This document shows positions 1 through 8,417 of a stretch of DNA of 64,000 bases, one piece after another (within the stretch, counting starts at the first letter, position 1; each line of letters begins with the position of its first letter). Under the pieces are notes generated by a model that was not told the DNA's origin, made no database searches, and saw only the letters and a list, made by a program, of their open reading frames with translations. The DNA comes from UBA12545 sp051024685 (GTDB lineage Bacteria; Bacillota; DSM-521; Neomoorellales; Neomoorellaceae). A program made the position numbers and the translations under genes. Where the stretch lies: the NCBI GenBank assembly GCA_051024685.1, contig JAZHPA010000009.1, forward strand, positions 1 through 64,000, read 5' to 3'.

Positions 1-74
1 GGCTACCGCTCAGGTTTAGTCGCTCGCTTCCAAGCCCAAGCAGGCCTGCCCTGCAAAAAGTGGGGATAACTCAG
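1..74. mobile_element. MITE, right-end fragment (subfamily a)
   Basis: This is the terminal part of a non-autonomous element cut by the window edge. It matches base for base, with few differences, the end of the full copy at 43197-43454 and, inverted, the start of the copy at 31819-32081. It ends in GGGGATAACTCAG, the same terminus seen in the complete copies. The next nine bases (GAAAAAGCC) would be the right target duplication, but the left flank lies outside the window. Confidence 0.8.
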
Positions 75-169
75 GAAAAAGCCTGGCGTAATCCTACGGT
101 TTGGCCCGCGCGGGAGGCCTTTGGGAGCGCAGGCCGGGCTGGCCTAGAAGCAACAACGGGGATACGCTG
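75..169. mobile_element. Older, degenerate MITE end next to the first copy
   Basis: From the TTTGGCCCGC segment to GGGGATACGCTG this stretch is a diverged version of the opposite end of the same element (compare 31990-32081). It abuts the younger fragment at 1-74, which suggests that one copy inserted into another. It ends a few bases before the stop codon of the radical SAM gene, so it may supply that gene's 3' end. Confidence 0.55.
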
Positions 170-175
170 AAAAAT

Positions 176-1087
176 CTATTCGGCCAGACGAAAGTGGGGG
201 CTCGCCCGGTAGGCGGCCTCTAAGGCTGCCTTATACTCTTCAACCGTCAGGCGCCGTGCCAGGGCCCTGTAGCGCCGTGCTTCTCCGGCCGGGTAGTACT
301 GGTTCATGACGTTGATGTAAGAATAAGGGGAGATCTCCCGGGCAATAAAACCCATAACTTCTTCTGTACCGGCTAATCCCTCGGGCAGCACAAGGTGGCG
401 GATGATAAGACCTCGCCGGGCAATGCCGTTTTGGTCGATTTCTAAATCCCCTACCTGGCGGTGCATTTCCTTAAGGGCCTCTTTGGCCACCTGGGGATAA
501 TCCGGCACCCTGGAAAATCTCCGACCCACTTCCGGGTCGGCATACTTGAAATCAGGCATGTAAATATCGATCAATCCGTCAATGCTCTCCAGAGTAGCTT
601 TTTCTTCATACCCGCCACAGTTATAAACCAGCGGCACGCGTAAACCCTGCTCGGCGGCCAGGGCCAGGGCGGCTATAATCTGGGGTACGTAATGGGAAGG
701 GGTGACCAGATTGATGTTGTGGCACCCCCGTTCCTGCAGGGCCAGCATAATGCGAGCCAGCTTCTCCCGGGAAACCTTCTCGCCCCGCTTACCCCGGCTG
801 ATGTCGAAGTTCTGGCAGAATACACAGCCCAAGTTGCAGTGGCTAAAGAAAATTGTACCTGACCCTCCCCAACCCACCAGGGGCGGCTCTTCCCCAAAAT
901 GGGGCCCGTAGCCCCCGAGCTCCACTTCCCAGCCCGCCCGGCAAAAGCCCAGTTCCCCTTTTTGCCGGTTGACGTGGCAGTGATGGGGACAAACAGTACA
1001 GTCTTTAAGGCGTTCCAAAAGTTCGGCGGCCAGTTCCTTTAACCGCCCTTTTTCCAAGTAATTCCTATAGCCCGGATAAAGGTTCAT
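176..1087 (-). CDS. Radical SAM protein, PflA-like
   Basis: A 303-residue member of the pyruvate formate-lyase-activating-enzyme-like radical SAM family. The SAM/[4Fe-4S] motif CNLGCVFC (Cys84, 88, 91; CX3CX2C) is intact and is followed by SRGKRGEKVS. A second N-terminal cluster of cysteines (30, 33, 37, 49) could bind another metal centre. The family reduces SAM to start radical chemistry; the substrate is not known for this branch (COG1313 type) and no glycyl-radical enzyme lies nearby. It starts with ATG and is not obviously in an operon. Confidence 0.85.
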   Translation of the reverse strand: MNLYPGYRNYLEKGRLKELAAELLERLKDCTVCPHHCHVNRQKGELGFCRAGWEVELGGYGPHFGEEPPLVGWGGSGTIFFSHCNLGCVFCQNFDISRGKRGEKVSREKLARIMLALQERGCHNINLVTPSHYVPQIIAALALAAEQGLRVPLVYNCGGYEEKATLESIDGLIDIYMPDFKYADPEVGRRFSRVPDYPQVAKEALKEMHRQVGDLEIDQNGIARRGLIIRHLVLPEGLAGTEEVMGFIAREISPYSYINVMNQYYPAGEARRYRALARRLTVEEYKAALEAAYRASPHFRLAE

Positions 1088-1152
1088 ACCCGCTGCCCGC
1101 CCTTATCTTTTCCGCCGTACCTCCATCACCGTAAACCGCCCAACAGGGACCC

Positions 1153-2799
1153 CTAAATGTATTCATCAAAATCATCCTCGTCACTACGGGTGCGGTGCTC
1201 CACTATGTGGGACCGGGGGAAGAAGCCTTCCGCTTCCAGCCGATTAAGACATACCTGCGCTATATCCTCCGGCACCAGGTAAGTGCCGGGACCAAGCTGC
1301 TCCACCAGCCATCCATGTCGTTGCAAAAATGCCTTGACCTCCTCGGATAATCCTTCCTCGCAGCGCACAAGCACGCCCCTCTCCAGGTAAACTTTGCCCA
1401 TCTTTCCCGACCATTCTTCCAGGGACGACCTGACATTAGGAGGCAGCTCATACTTGCTGCGTTCGACAAGGATCTTTATCATCTCTTCCGGCAGCCATCC
1501 GGACATGAAGCCACGGTAGAAAGACTGGTGGCTCAGTTTAAAAATGAACATGCGGTCTGCGCTCTGCAGGTCGCTAAAGGAGCTAAGCTGCATAAACAAC
1601 AGAGGGCTAACCTCTAAAGGGGCCAGGATCTCAAAATTGGGCTGTACCACCAAAGTGTCCACCTGGGGAAAAAGTTCCCCGGCCTCCGGCCATAGCTCCG
1701 CATGTTCCCCCTCTATTTCCTCATTGTGCCTTAAGAGATTAAACATGCGAAGGTAAAACTCCAGCAGAGGAGAAGCCTTGATGGCCCCCTTTTCCCAATC
1801 CCCCCTCACTTCAATCAAACCGGTCCAGAGTAGCTTTTCCAGGCATTCCTTTGCCCTTTGAACTAGGTATTGACGCCAATAGCCCAGGGAATACTCGCCA
1901 ATAAGACGATAAAGATTGGCCAGAGACATCCATCTGCCGGGGGGCAGCGCGAGCACTAGGTTCAGAATATGCTCCAGCCATGAATACTGCCGGGAGTCCT
2001 CCAGGTCCTTTTCTATTATCCAGGTTACAAACTGGTACCACTGTTCCAGGGGATGCAGCCTTATCCAGTCCCACACCCTTTCGCTCCAACAAACATTGTT
2101 CTCTTGGTCCTTCACCAAAAAGCCCAATCTCCAGGCCAGGCTTTCCAGGAATTCGTAGCGTTCAGGGAGTTCGGGATAATGCAAGAGTGAGGCAATCTTC
2201 TTGCGGTCCTTCTTGTAAATATGACCGGCGTTGGTCACTTTTATTCTCCACTGCAGCACACAGGCTAGAAATATATAGAAATCCACGAGAAGGAATTTGC
2301 CGTGATTTTCCCCTCGTTCGGCATCCGGCCTTAAGGGCTCGATCAAGGTCTGGATCTTTTTATGATACAGGAAGCTGCCGAGTTCAAAAGGCACGTGATA
2401 AAACTCCTGCCGGTAGGCCACCCGGGACAGAAAGAGGAGGCCCAGCCCCAAAAGTTTATCGCGTACATGGCGGGTAACTTCTTCTCCCCATAAGTTATTT
2501 AGCTTTCCGTGCACCTTTGCTGCCGGGGACCCCTCCGGTCCGGCAGTAAAAAACACCAATTCCAGCATGTAACGTCCCTCAGTTTCAATCCTTTGCCACA
2601 GCACCTCCAGATTGGAAGGCTGGTTATAAAAAGAGATCAAATCTTTACACAGCTTTTCCCGCAGAAACCCGGACTGCCCGCGCCCTCTTCCCGGCTCCGG
2701 AATGGGTAGCTTCAGGTTGGTGGCCAGGACCCGTAAAAAATCCAGCGGCATATTCCCTATATAATCCCCGTAACTTCCTACACCTGCCAAATTCTTCAC
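1153..2799 (-). CDS. Helicase-associated protein paired with XPB
   Basis: About 548 residues, resembling the helicase-associated (Helicase_C_3-type) partner encoded beside bacterial XPB in actinobacteria and Firmicutes. A longer reading frame reaches into the upstream gene, but I place the start at the GTG that overlaps the XPB stop in a GTGA tetranucleotide. A GGAGG lies about 8 bases upstream of it, inside the end of XPB. This implies translational coupling and probably a 1:1 complex in DNA repair. No nucleotide-binding motif is visible. The C-terminal 100 residues are predicted globular, ending in an acidic tail (DEDDFDEY). Function is inferred mainly from the neighbour. Confidence 0.75.
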   Translation of the reverse strand: MKNLAGVGSYGDYIGNMPLDFLRVLATNLKLPIPEPGRGRGQSGFLREKLCKDLISFYNQPSNLEVLWQRIETEGRYMLELVFFTAGPEGSPAAKVHGKLNNLWGEEVTRHVRDKLLGLGLLFLSRVAYRQEFYHVPFELGSFLYHKKIQTLIEPLRPDAERGENHGKFLLVDFYIFLACVLQWRIKVTNAGHIYKKDRKKIASLLHYPELPERYEFLESLAWRLGFLVKDQENNVCWSERVWDWIRLHPLEQWYQFVTWIIEKDLEDSRQYSWLEHILNLVLALPPGRWMSLANLYRLIGEYSLGYWRQYLVQRAKECLEKLLWTGLIEVRGDWEKGAIKASPLLEFYLRMFNLLRHNEEIEGEHAELWPEAGELFPQVDTLVVQPNFEILAPLEVSPLLFMQLSSFSDLQSADRMFIFKLSHQSFYRGFMSGWLPEEMIKILVERSKYELPPNVRSSLEEWSGKMGKVYLERGVLVRCEEGLSEEVKAFLQRHGWLVEQLGPGTYLVPEDIAQVCLNRLEAEGFFPRSHIVEHRTRSDEDDFDEYI

Positions 2800-4577
2800 C
2801 TTCTTCGCCTCCACTCCGCCATATCCACTACATTCGTTGCCGCTGGTCGGCCCGACTGCGGCCGCCCTACAGCACCCGGGGCCAACCCCTTTCCCCTCCA
2901 CGGTTCCAGCTCAGGCCCTAATATCTCATATCGGTATCCCTGTTCCGTCAAAAACAGCTGGCGCCGGGCGGCGAAAACCTGCTCTACTGTGTCCCGCGTT
3001 ACCAGGGAATAGAAGCTGGCCGGGATACCCGATTTCTTGGGCCGCAGGATCCTTCCCAGCCGCTGGGCTTCCTCCTGGCGCGAACCAAAGGTACCTGAAA
3101 CCTGAATAGCGACACTGGCCTCCGGTAGATCCAGCGCAAAGTTGGCCACCTTGGATACCACCAGGCAGCGCAAATTACCTTCCCTAAAGTCCCGGTAAAG
3201 CTTCTCCCGCTCGCGATTGCCGGTCTTACCCGTAATCAAAGGGGCTCCCAAGCGCCGTGCCATCCGCTCCAGCTGGTCCAGGTACTGGCCGATGACCAGG
3301 ATCTGTTCCCCCTGGTGGCGCCTAACAATGGCCTCAACCACGGCTTCTTTATGGGGATTAGTAGCGGCTACCCGGTATTTGTCCCGCTCATCTGCTACCG
3401 CGTAGGGCATACGCTCCTCAAGAGGTAAGTCCAGCCTAACTTCAAAGCACGTGGCCTTGGCAATCCATCCCTGGGCCTCTAGTTGCTTCCAGGGAATATC
3501 ATACTTTTTGGGCCCTATCAAAGAAAATACATCGTCTTCCCGGCCGTCTTCCCGCACCAGGGTGGCCGTAAGACCCAACCTCCTCCTAGCCTGCAGTTCA
3601 GCGGTTATCCGAAAAATAGGGGCCGGCAACAGGTGCACTTCATCGTAAATAATGAGTCCCCAGTCCTGCTGATTAAAAAGCCGGAAATGGGGGTAATCTT
3701 CATCTTTCCTGCGCCGGTGGGTTACAACCTGGTAGGTGGTCACGGTGACCGGCTTGATTTCCTTTTTCTCCCCGGTATACTCGCCTATCATGTCCGGGGG
3801 CAAGTCGGTCTTGTCTCGTATCTCTGCCACCCACTGCCGGACCGCGGTGACGTTGGTCACCAATATCAAGGTATAGCACCGGGCAAGGGCCATGATCGCC
3901 AGGCCCACCACTGTCTTCCCCGCGCCGCAGGGCAGCACAATAACGCCGCTGCCGCCGCGGGAGCTGCCACTGGCATAAAAGACTTCCGCCGCTTCCCGCT
4001 GGTATTCCCTCAGCCGGAAGGGCTCGCCCCGCAAGGTGGTCTCCCTTAAAGAAAACTGTAAAGGCGCACCCGGCACATAGCCGGCCACATCTTCCACCGG
4101 GTAACCTATCTTAATCAGGGCCTGCTTGACGAGGCCCCGTTCCCAGGGATTTATGAGGAGGGTGCAGGAGTCGCGCTGTCCTTTAATGTACGGCTGCACC
4201 CGTTTGTTATTAAGGAGTTCGGCGGCAATAACCGAGTCGGCCGTTACCAATTGCATTTCCGGCCCCCGGGCCACCAACTTCACCTTTCCGTAGCGGCCCA
4301 CATACTCCCGTATATCGGCGACCACATTACCGGGCAACGGGTACCTGCTCAAATCTGCCAGTACTCCGATAATGGTTTCTGCGTCCAGGCCGCTCGCAGC
4401 CGCATTCCACAGGGAAAGAGGGGTCAGGCGATAAGTATGGATGTGCTCCGGGCTTTTAACCAATTCGGCAAAGCGCACCAGATAATCCCGCGCCTCCGTG
4501 TAGAGAGGGTTGTCCACTTCTAAGAGAATCGTGCGGTCGCTCTGTACTACCAGGGGCCTGTCCGGATGGTAAGCCAT
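2796..4577 (-). CDS. DNA repair helicase XPB (superfamily 2)
   Basis: 593 residues. The N-terminal 190 residues carry the damage-recognition-like region of bacterial XPB. The helicase core follows: Walker A PCGAGKT (about 216-222), DEVH box (312-315), TAT motif (337-339), the XPB-specific RED motif (342-344), and a C-terminal motif VI around QRLGRILRP. Bacterial XPB is a 3'-5' ATP-dependent DNA helicase related to eukaryotic ERCC3. It is the first gene of a two-gene unit with the helicase-associated protein downstream. The ATG start is unambiguous. Confidence 0.93.
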   Translation of the reverse strand: MAYHPDRPLVVQSDRTILLEVDNPLYTEARDYLVRFAELVKSPEHIHTYRLTPLSLWNAAASGLDAETIIGVLADLSRYPLPGNVVADIREYVGRYGKVKLVARGPEMQLVTADSVIAAELLNNKRVQPYIKGQRDSCTLLINPWERGLVKQALIKIGYPVEDVAGYVPGAPLQFSLRETTLRGEPFRLREYQREAAEVFYASGSSRGGSGVIVLPCGAGKTVVGLAIMALARCYTLILVTNVTAVRQWVAEIRDKTDLPPDMIGEYTGEKKEIKPVTVTTYQVVTHRRRKDEDYPHFRLFNQQDWGLIIYDEVHLLPAPIFRITAELQARRRLGLTATLVREDGREDDVFSLIGPKKYDIPWKQLEAQGWIAKATCFEVRLDLPLEERMPYAVADERDKYRVAATNPHKEAVVEAIVRRHQGEQILVIGQYLDQLERMARRLGAPLITGKTGNREREKLYRDFREGNLRCLVVSKVANFALDLPEASVAIQVSGTFGSRQEEAQRLGRILRPKKSGIPASFYSLVTRDTVEQVFAARRQLFLTEQGYRYEILGPELEPWRGKGLAPGAVGRPQSGRPAATNVVDMAEWRRRR

Positions 4578-4683
4578 GACTGTCTCCCCTTTAAGGCTTG
4601 GGGTTTACCACAGGTCAGAGAAGCATCGTACTGCCCTCCTCAGTAGTTTAGATCAGGATTTATGTTTGAGCAACGTCTCCCAT

Positions 4684-4731
4684 AAAAGAAAAGCCCGCCG
4701 GTGCTCCCAACTCCAGCACCAGGCGGGCTTT
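4684..4731 (-). terminator. Intrinsic terminator of the BMP lipoprotein gene
   Basis: On the minus strand AAAGCCCGCC pairs with GGCGGGCTTT, continued by GGTGCT/AGCACC, and is followed by TTCTTTT. It lies between the stop of the lipoprotein gene and the start of XPB, so it separates the two transcripts. Confidence 0.88.
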
Positions 4732-4756
4732 ACCGTGCAGGCCTTCTGTACTCCCC

Positions 4757-5794
4757 TTATCTGTTGGGCTTCATCCCCACCTTGCCGCTCTTAACGTCCT
4801 CGACCACCTTATTAATCTTATCCTTCACCTCTGCGGACAGTTTGCTTTCAAAGCCGTGGAAGGGCGCTAAGTATACGGCGCCTTCTTTAACGCCCATATA
4901 GTAAATTTTGGGTTCGTACTTGCCTTGTTGTACAATCTTACCAAAGGCCACCATGGCCTGGGCCCAGCTCTGGACCACGCTGGTAACCACGGTGTCGGGT
5001 GCCACGCTGTTCAGGTCGGCTCCATACCCTATAGCCAGGACCTTTTTCTCCTGGGCCGCCTGTATAGCCCCCAAGCTGGCCTGGTTGGCATCGCCCATAA
5101 CCACGTCGCAACCCTGGTCAATAAGACTAACAGTCATTTCCTTCATCTTAGCCACATCGCTAAAACTCCCGGTCATGGCCGTTTTAACATCGATATTGGG
5201 GTTGACGTACTTGGCCCCATCGACAAATCCGTCCAGCGTCTCGCGGATGGGCGGCATTTCTTCGCCACCGATGGCGGCTACTTTGTTGGTTTGGCTCAGA
5301 ATGGCAGCTATGGCTCCCTGCAGGAAGCCTATCTGATAGTTGTCCACTACCAGAGAGCAAACGTTATCCTTGGCTACGCTGCCGTTATTAATGACGAAAA
5401 TTGACTTGGAAAACTGGGGTGCCACTTTTTGGGCCGCACCTTCAAACTGAAACCCGTGGGCAATAATGATGTCGTATCCCTGCTCGGCATACCCCCGCAT
5501 GATCTCTTCCTGGTCCGACTGGCTGACATTTTCCGTATAGGATACCTCGGCGCCCAGCTCTTTTTCCATGGCTTTTAGCCCTTCGTAGGCTGTGGCATTC
5601 CAGCCGTTATCATTAATGGGACCGGGAAGTACCAGGGCCACTTTTAGTTTCTCGGAACCCCCGGACTCTTTTTGGGCATTTTCCTCTTTCTGGGGAGGCT
5701 GCTCGGCAGCCTTCTGCTGTCCGCATCCGCCCAAGGCCAGCAGACCTAACAGAAACACGACGATCAGGGGTAACGGATAGAGCTTCTTTAGCAA
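4757..5794 (-). CDS. BMP-family ABC transporter substrate-binding lipoprotein
   Basis: 345 residues starting at TTG with AAGGAGG about 8 bases upstream. It has a lipoprotein signal peptide (KK, hydrophobic stretch, lipobox LGGC with Cys24) and a Gln/Glu-rich linker, then a periplasmic-binding fold of the basic membrane protein (Med/PnrA) family. The family binds purine nucleosides or related ligands for an ABC importer at the membrane. No permease or ATPase gene is next to it, so the partner must be elsewhere or it acts alone as a sensor. An inverted repeat (CAGAC..GTCTG) and a TATAAT-like box lie just upstream. Confidence 0.88.
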   Translation of the reverse strand: MLKKLYPLPLIVVFLLGLLALGGCGQQKAAEQPPQKEENAQKESGGSEKLKVALVLPGPINDNGWNATAYEGLKAMEKELGAEVSYTENVSQSDQEEIMRGYAEQGYDIIIAHGFQFEGAAQKVAPQFSKSIFVINNGSVAKDNVCSLVVDNYQIGFLQGAIAAILSQTNKVAAIGGEEMPPIRETLDGFVDGAKYVNPNIDVKTAMTGSFSDVAKMKEMTVSLIDQGCDVVMGDANQASLGAIQAAQEKKVLAIGYGADLNSVAPDTVVTSVVQSWAQAMVAFGKIVQQGKYEPKIYYMGVKEGAVYLAPFHGFESKLSAEVKDKINKVVEDVKSGKVGMKPNR

Positions 5795-6081
5795 TGTTCC
5801 TGCCTCCTTTGTCCTCAGACTTTCTTAGGTCTGATTATAATTATAAATTCGCCGGGAACCCCGGTTTTCCTTCCTGGATGGTAAGGTAAAATTACAAAAT
5901 TAGCCCCTAGTGTCAACTCAAGTACATTTGTTCAGAGGAAGTCCGGCAAGGGCATCCAACCGGAGCCCCTGTTAATCTGAAGGTACAACCTCTAGGTTCA
6001 GGGCGCCAACAACCTGTCCCTTGCGCAATGAGTCTATAAGCTTTATGCTGTTAGTAACAACATTAAGAGGAGGTCTTGTCT

Positions 6082-6921
6082 TTGGTAGCCCTGAGTACCG
6101 CCGCGGCAATCTTTTTAGTATCACTTATTGCCGGTACCATCGGGGCCCTGCTGGGCCTGGGCGGGGGGATTATCATTATTCCCGCCCTGACTCTGGGCTT
6201 CGGTATTGATATTCGCTACGCCATCGGCGCCAGCGTGATTTCCGTAATAGCTACCTCCAGCGGTGCAGCCGCCGCCTACGTGCGGGATCGGCTTACCAAT
6301 ATCCGCATCGGTTTGTTCCTGGAGATGGCCACCACCTCCGGGGCCCTCACCGGAGCTTATTTAGCCGGTTTAATCAGCCCTCGCATTTTGTATATTATCT
6401 TTGCTGTAATGTTAAGCTACTCTACCCTGGCCATGTTCCAGCGGCGCCATGTCGAGTTGCCCGAAGATGTTGCGCCCCACCCCCTGGCCCGCAAACTGCA
6501 TTTGGAAGGTAGCTATTACGATCCCGCCCTGGCCCGGCAGGTTGTTTATACTTCTTCCGGAGTTTATGAAGGCTTCGCCATCATGTACGGAGCCGGGGTT
6601 ATCTCCGGCCTCTTGGGGATCGGCAGCGGCCTCTTTAAGGTCATGGCCATGGATATGTTCATGAAGTTGCCCATGAAGGTCTCTACTGCCACCAGCAACT
6701 TCATGATCGGGGTTACCGCTGCGGCCAGCGCCGGCATCTATTTTGCCCGGGGCAATATTAGCCCCACCATTGCCGCGCCGGTTGCTCTGGGAGTAGTCGT
6801 GGGTGCCACCCTGGGCACCCGCCTGATGGTTCGCCTCCGCAATGCTACCTTGCGCAAGGTCTTTGTACCAGTGCTGCTCTATGTGTCCCTGGAGATGCTG
6901 ATAAAGGGTTTGAAAGGGTGA
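6082..6921 (+). CDS. TauE/SafE-family membrane permease
   Basis: About 279 residues with eight or so hydrophobic segments and the glycine-rich repeats typical of the sulfite/sulfonate exporter TauE/SafE (DUF81) family (for example IGALLGLGGGIIIIP near the N-terminus and GLLGIGSGLFKV in the second half). I choose the TTG at 6082 because AGAGGAGGT sits 7 bases before it; a TTG six bases earlier would be too close. Substrate is unknown; sulfur oxyanions or organic acids are possible. It overlaps the following DUF1634 gene by four bases. Confidence 0.85.
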   Translation: MVALSTAAAIFLVSLIAGTIGALLGLGGGIIIIPALTLGFGIDIRYAIGASVISVIATSSGAAAAYVRDRLTNIRIGLFLEMATTSGALTGAYLAGLISPRILYIIFAVMLSYSTLAMFQRRHVELPEDVAPHPLARKLHLEGSYYDPALARQVVYTSSGVYEGFAIMYGAGVISGLLGIGSGLFKVMAMDMFMKLPMKVSTATSNFMIGVTAAASAGIYFARGNISPTIAAPVALGVVVGATLGTRLMVRLRNATLRKVFVPVLLYVSLEMLIKGLKG

Positions 6922-7313
6922 GGTTTATGGCCTCCGGCTCACCACGGGGATCCCCCAGGGGGCTTCCGGTCATTGCAGTGGAAGAAGTTATAAGCCGTTC
7001 CTTGCGGTGGGGTGTGGCGGTAAGTACGGGTATAATTGGGTTAGGTCTGGTTTTGCTGCTGGTCACGGGAAACACCGGTTATCCACCGGGTTACTATCCC
7101 ACAACCGTCTCTCAAGTGCTGCAGGATGCCCTCAGGGCCAAACCCTTTGCCGTTATTGATTTCGGACTTCTAATCCTCATCGCCACCCCTATCTTCCGGG
7201 TAGCCGCTTCTCTTGTAGCCTTCATAGCGGACAAGGATCTGCCCTATGTGTTAATTAGTGCCTATGTGTTAGCCATGTTGCTCCTCAGTTTACTGCTGGG
7301 AAAGGCTGTCTAG
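6918..7313 (+). CDS. DUF1634 membrane protein
   Basis: 131 residues with three hydrophobic segments. It belongs to the DUF1634 family, which is commonly encoded directly after TauE/SafE permeases and presumably acts as an accessory subunit. The start is a GTG overlapping the preceding stop (GTGA); an ATG at 6927 is the alternative. Its stop overlaps, on the opposite strand, the stop of the reductase-like gene (shared CTAG), so the two units converge with no spacer. Confidence 0.82.
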   Translation: MRFMASGSPRGSPRGLPVIAVEEVISRSLRWGVAVSTGIIGLGLVLLLVTGNTGYPPGYYPTTVSQVLQDALRAKPFAVIDFGLLILIATPIFRVAASLVAFIADKDLPYVLISAYVLAMLLLSLLLGKAV

Positions 7314-8389
7314 TCTCGAGCCAGCTTCTCCCTGGCCCGTCTGCGGGTGGCCTCTATTTTCTCCTCGGACAGCGGCCGTTCAAAGCTGCGCAAGCCGGCC
7401 AGGCGGAAGCCATGTTTTCGGGCCAAGCGGCTGATTTCGTCCACCTGCTCCACCGTTAACTCGCGCCCCAAGGTAAAGTTTTCCAAGCGCCCCTCCAGGG
7501 CCAAAATCATAGTCTCCGCCATGCATGCATAGGCCAGTCCGGGAGGATAGCCAAAATTAAAGTGGAAGTTCACTTCCCCGGGGACCTCTACCACCCCACC
7601 CTCGATGACCAGCACATCATCCCTTTCTTCCGCTACCCGGCGGGATACATCCCGGGGCCGGGCCACATCGCAGATTACGGCACCCGGTTTGAGGTCCTCC
7701 GGCTCGATAACCGCCTCCGCCGCAGAAGTAACGGTGAGGACTACGTCCGCCTGACGAAGGGCCTCTTTGATATTGCGGCTTACCCGCACGTCCGCCCCCG
7801 TGTCCTTTGCAATGCGCCGGGCCAGATACTCCAGCTTTTGTTCATTCCGGGCCACCAAAGTCAGGGATCTGCACTCCCTGGCCAGGACGCGGGCGCAGAC
7901 GGCGCCTATGGCCCCGGTGGCCCCTACCACCACTGTTTGCGCCTGGGAAAGATCAATGCCCATGAGCTCGGCCGCCTTCCGGGTGCCTTCCAGGGCCGTC
8001 GCCACCGTATAACTGTTGCCGGTAGTTACAGGGATATTGAGGTGGCGGGCTATGGTAATGCCGGCATCTCCTACTACGGAAGTCATGGCCCCCAGGCCCA
8101 CAATCTCGGCTCCCAGCTTTTCCGCCAGGCGTCCCGCCTGGACTATACGGTCCAGCACCAATTTTTCCGGCAGGGTAACCATCTGGCGGCTGGTCAGGGG
8201 ACAGGAAATGAACCATCCTTCTGTCTCGGCATAAGGGGAACGCACGCCCGTAATATAGGAAGTTTTGAGGGGTGGCAACCACAGGAGAAGTTTCTCCACT
8301 AAGGAGGTAGGTAGGTACTTGGCTACCGGAAACTTGCGCGCCACGTAACTGGCGTCTAAGGGGTGAATAATAAAAGCGAATTTATGCAA
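7310..8389 (-). CDS. Acyl-ACP reductase-like / shikimate dehydrogenase-like oxidoreductase
   Basis: 359 residues, TTG start with GGAGG upstream. Databases usually call such proteins shikimate dehydrogenase-like. From memory of the cyanobacterial long-chain acyl-ACP reductase (AAR), several blocks match in order: GLGAMTS (98-104), TTGNSYT (122-128), the NADP-binding GATGAIG (156-162), EGGVVEVPG (263-271), and YACMAETMILALEG (287-300) followed by ENFTLGR. Cys289 falls where AAR has its acyl-thioester cysteine. I infer an NAD(P)H-dependent acyl or acyl-carrier reductase; the substrate is unknown. It is the last gene of a three-gene operon with a quinate-dehydrogenase-like protein and an HTH regulator. 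Confidence 0.72.
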   Translation of the reverse strand: MHKFAFIIHPLDASYVARKFPVAKYLPTSLVEKLLLWLPPLKTSYITGVRSPYAETEGWFISCPLTSRQMVTLPEKLVLDRIVQAGRLAEKLGAEIVGLGAMTSVVGDAGITIARHLNIPVTTGNSYTVATALEGTRKAAELMGIDLSQAQTVVVGATGAIGAVCARVLARECRSLTLVARNEQKLEYLARRIAKDTGADVRVSRNIKEALRQADVVLTVTSAAEAVIEPEDLKPGAVICDVARPRDVSRRVAEERDDVLVIEGGVVEVPGEVNFHFNFGYPPGLAYACMAETMILALEGRLENFTLGRELTVEQVDEISRLARKHGFRLAGLRSFERPLSEEKIEATRRRAREKLARD

Positions 8390-8417
8390 CTCTTTCAGCC
8401 TCCTGTGTTATCTTTGC

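Noticed and set aside
1980..2477. Long plus-strand frame opposite the XPB partner gene
   Set aside because: Shadow frame in GC-rich coding DNA; low-complexity composition and no ribosome site, while the opposite strand encodes a clear protein.
7562..8302. 246-codon plus-strand frame across the reductase-like gene
   Set aside because: Antisense shadow; His/Gly/Pro-rich, and the minus strand carries conserved motifs throughout.
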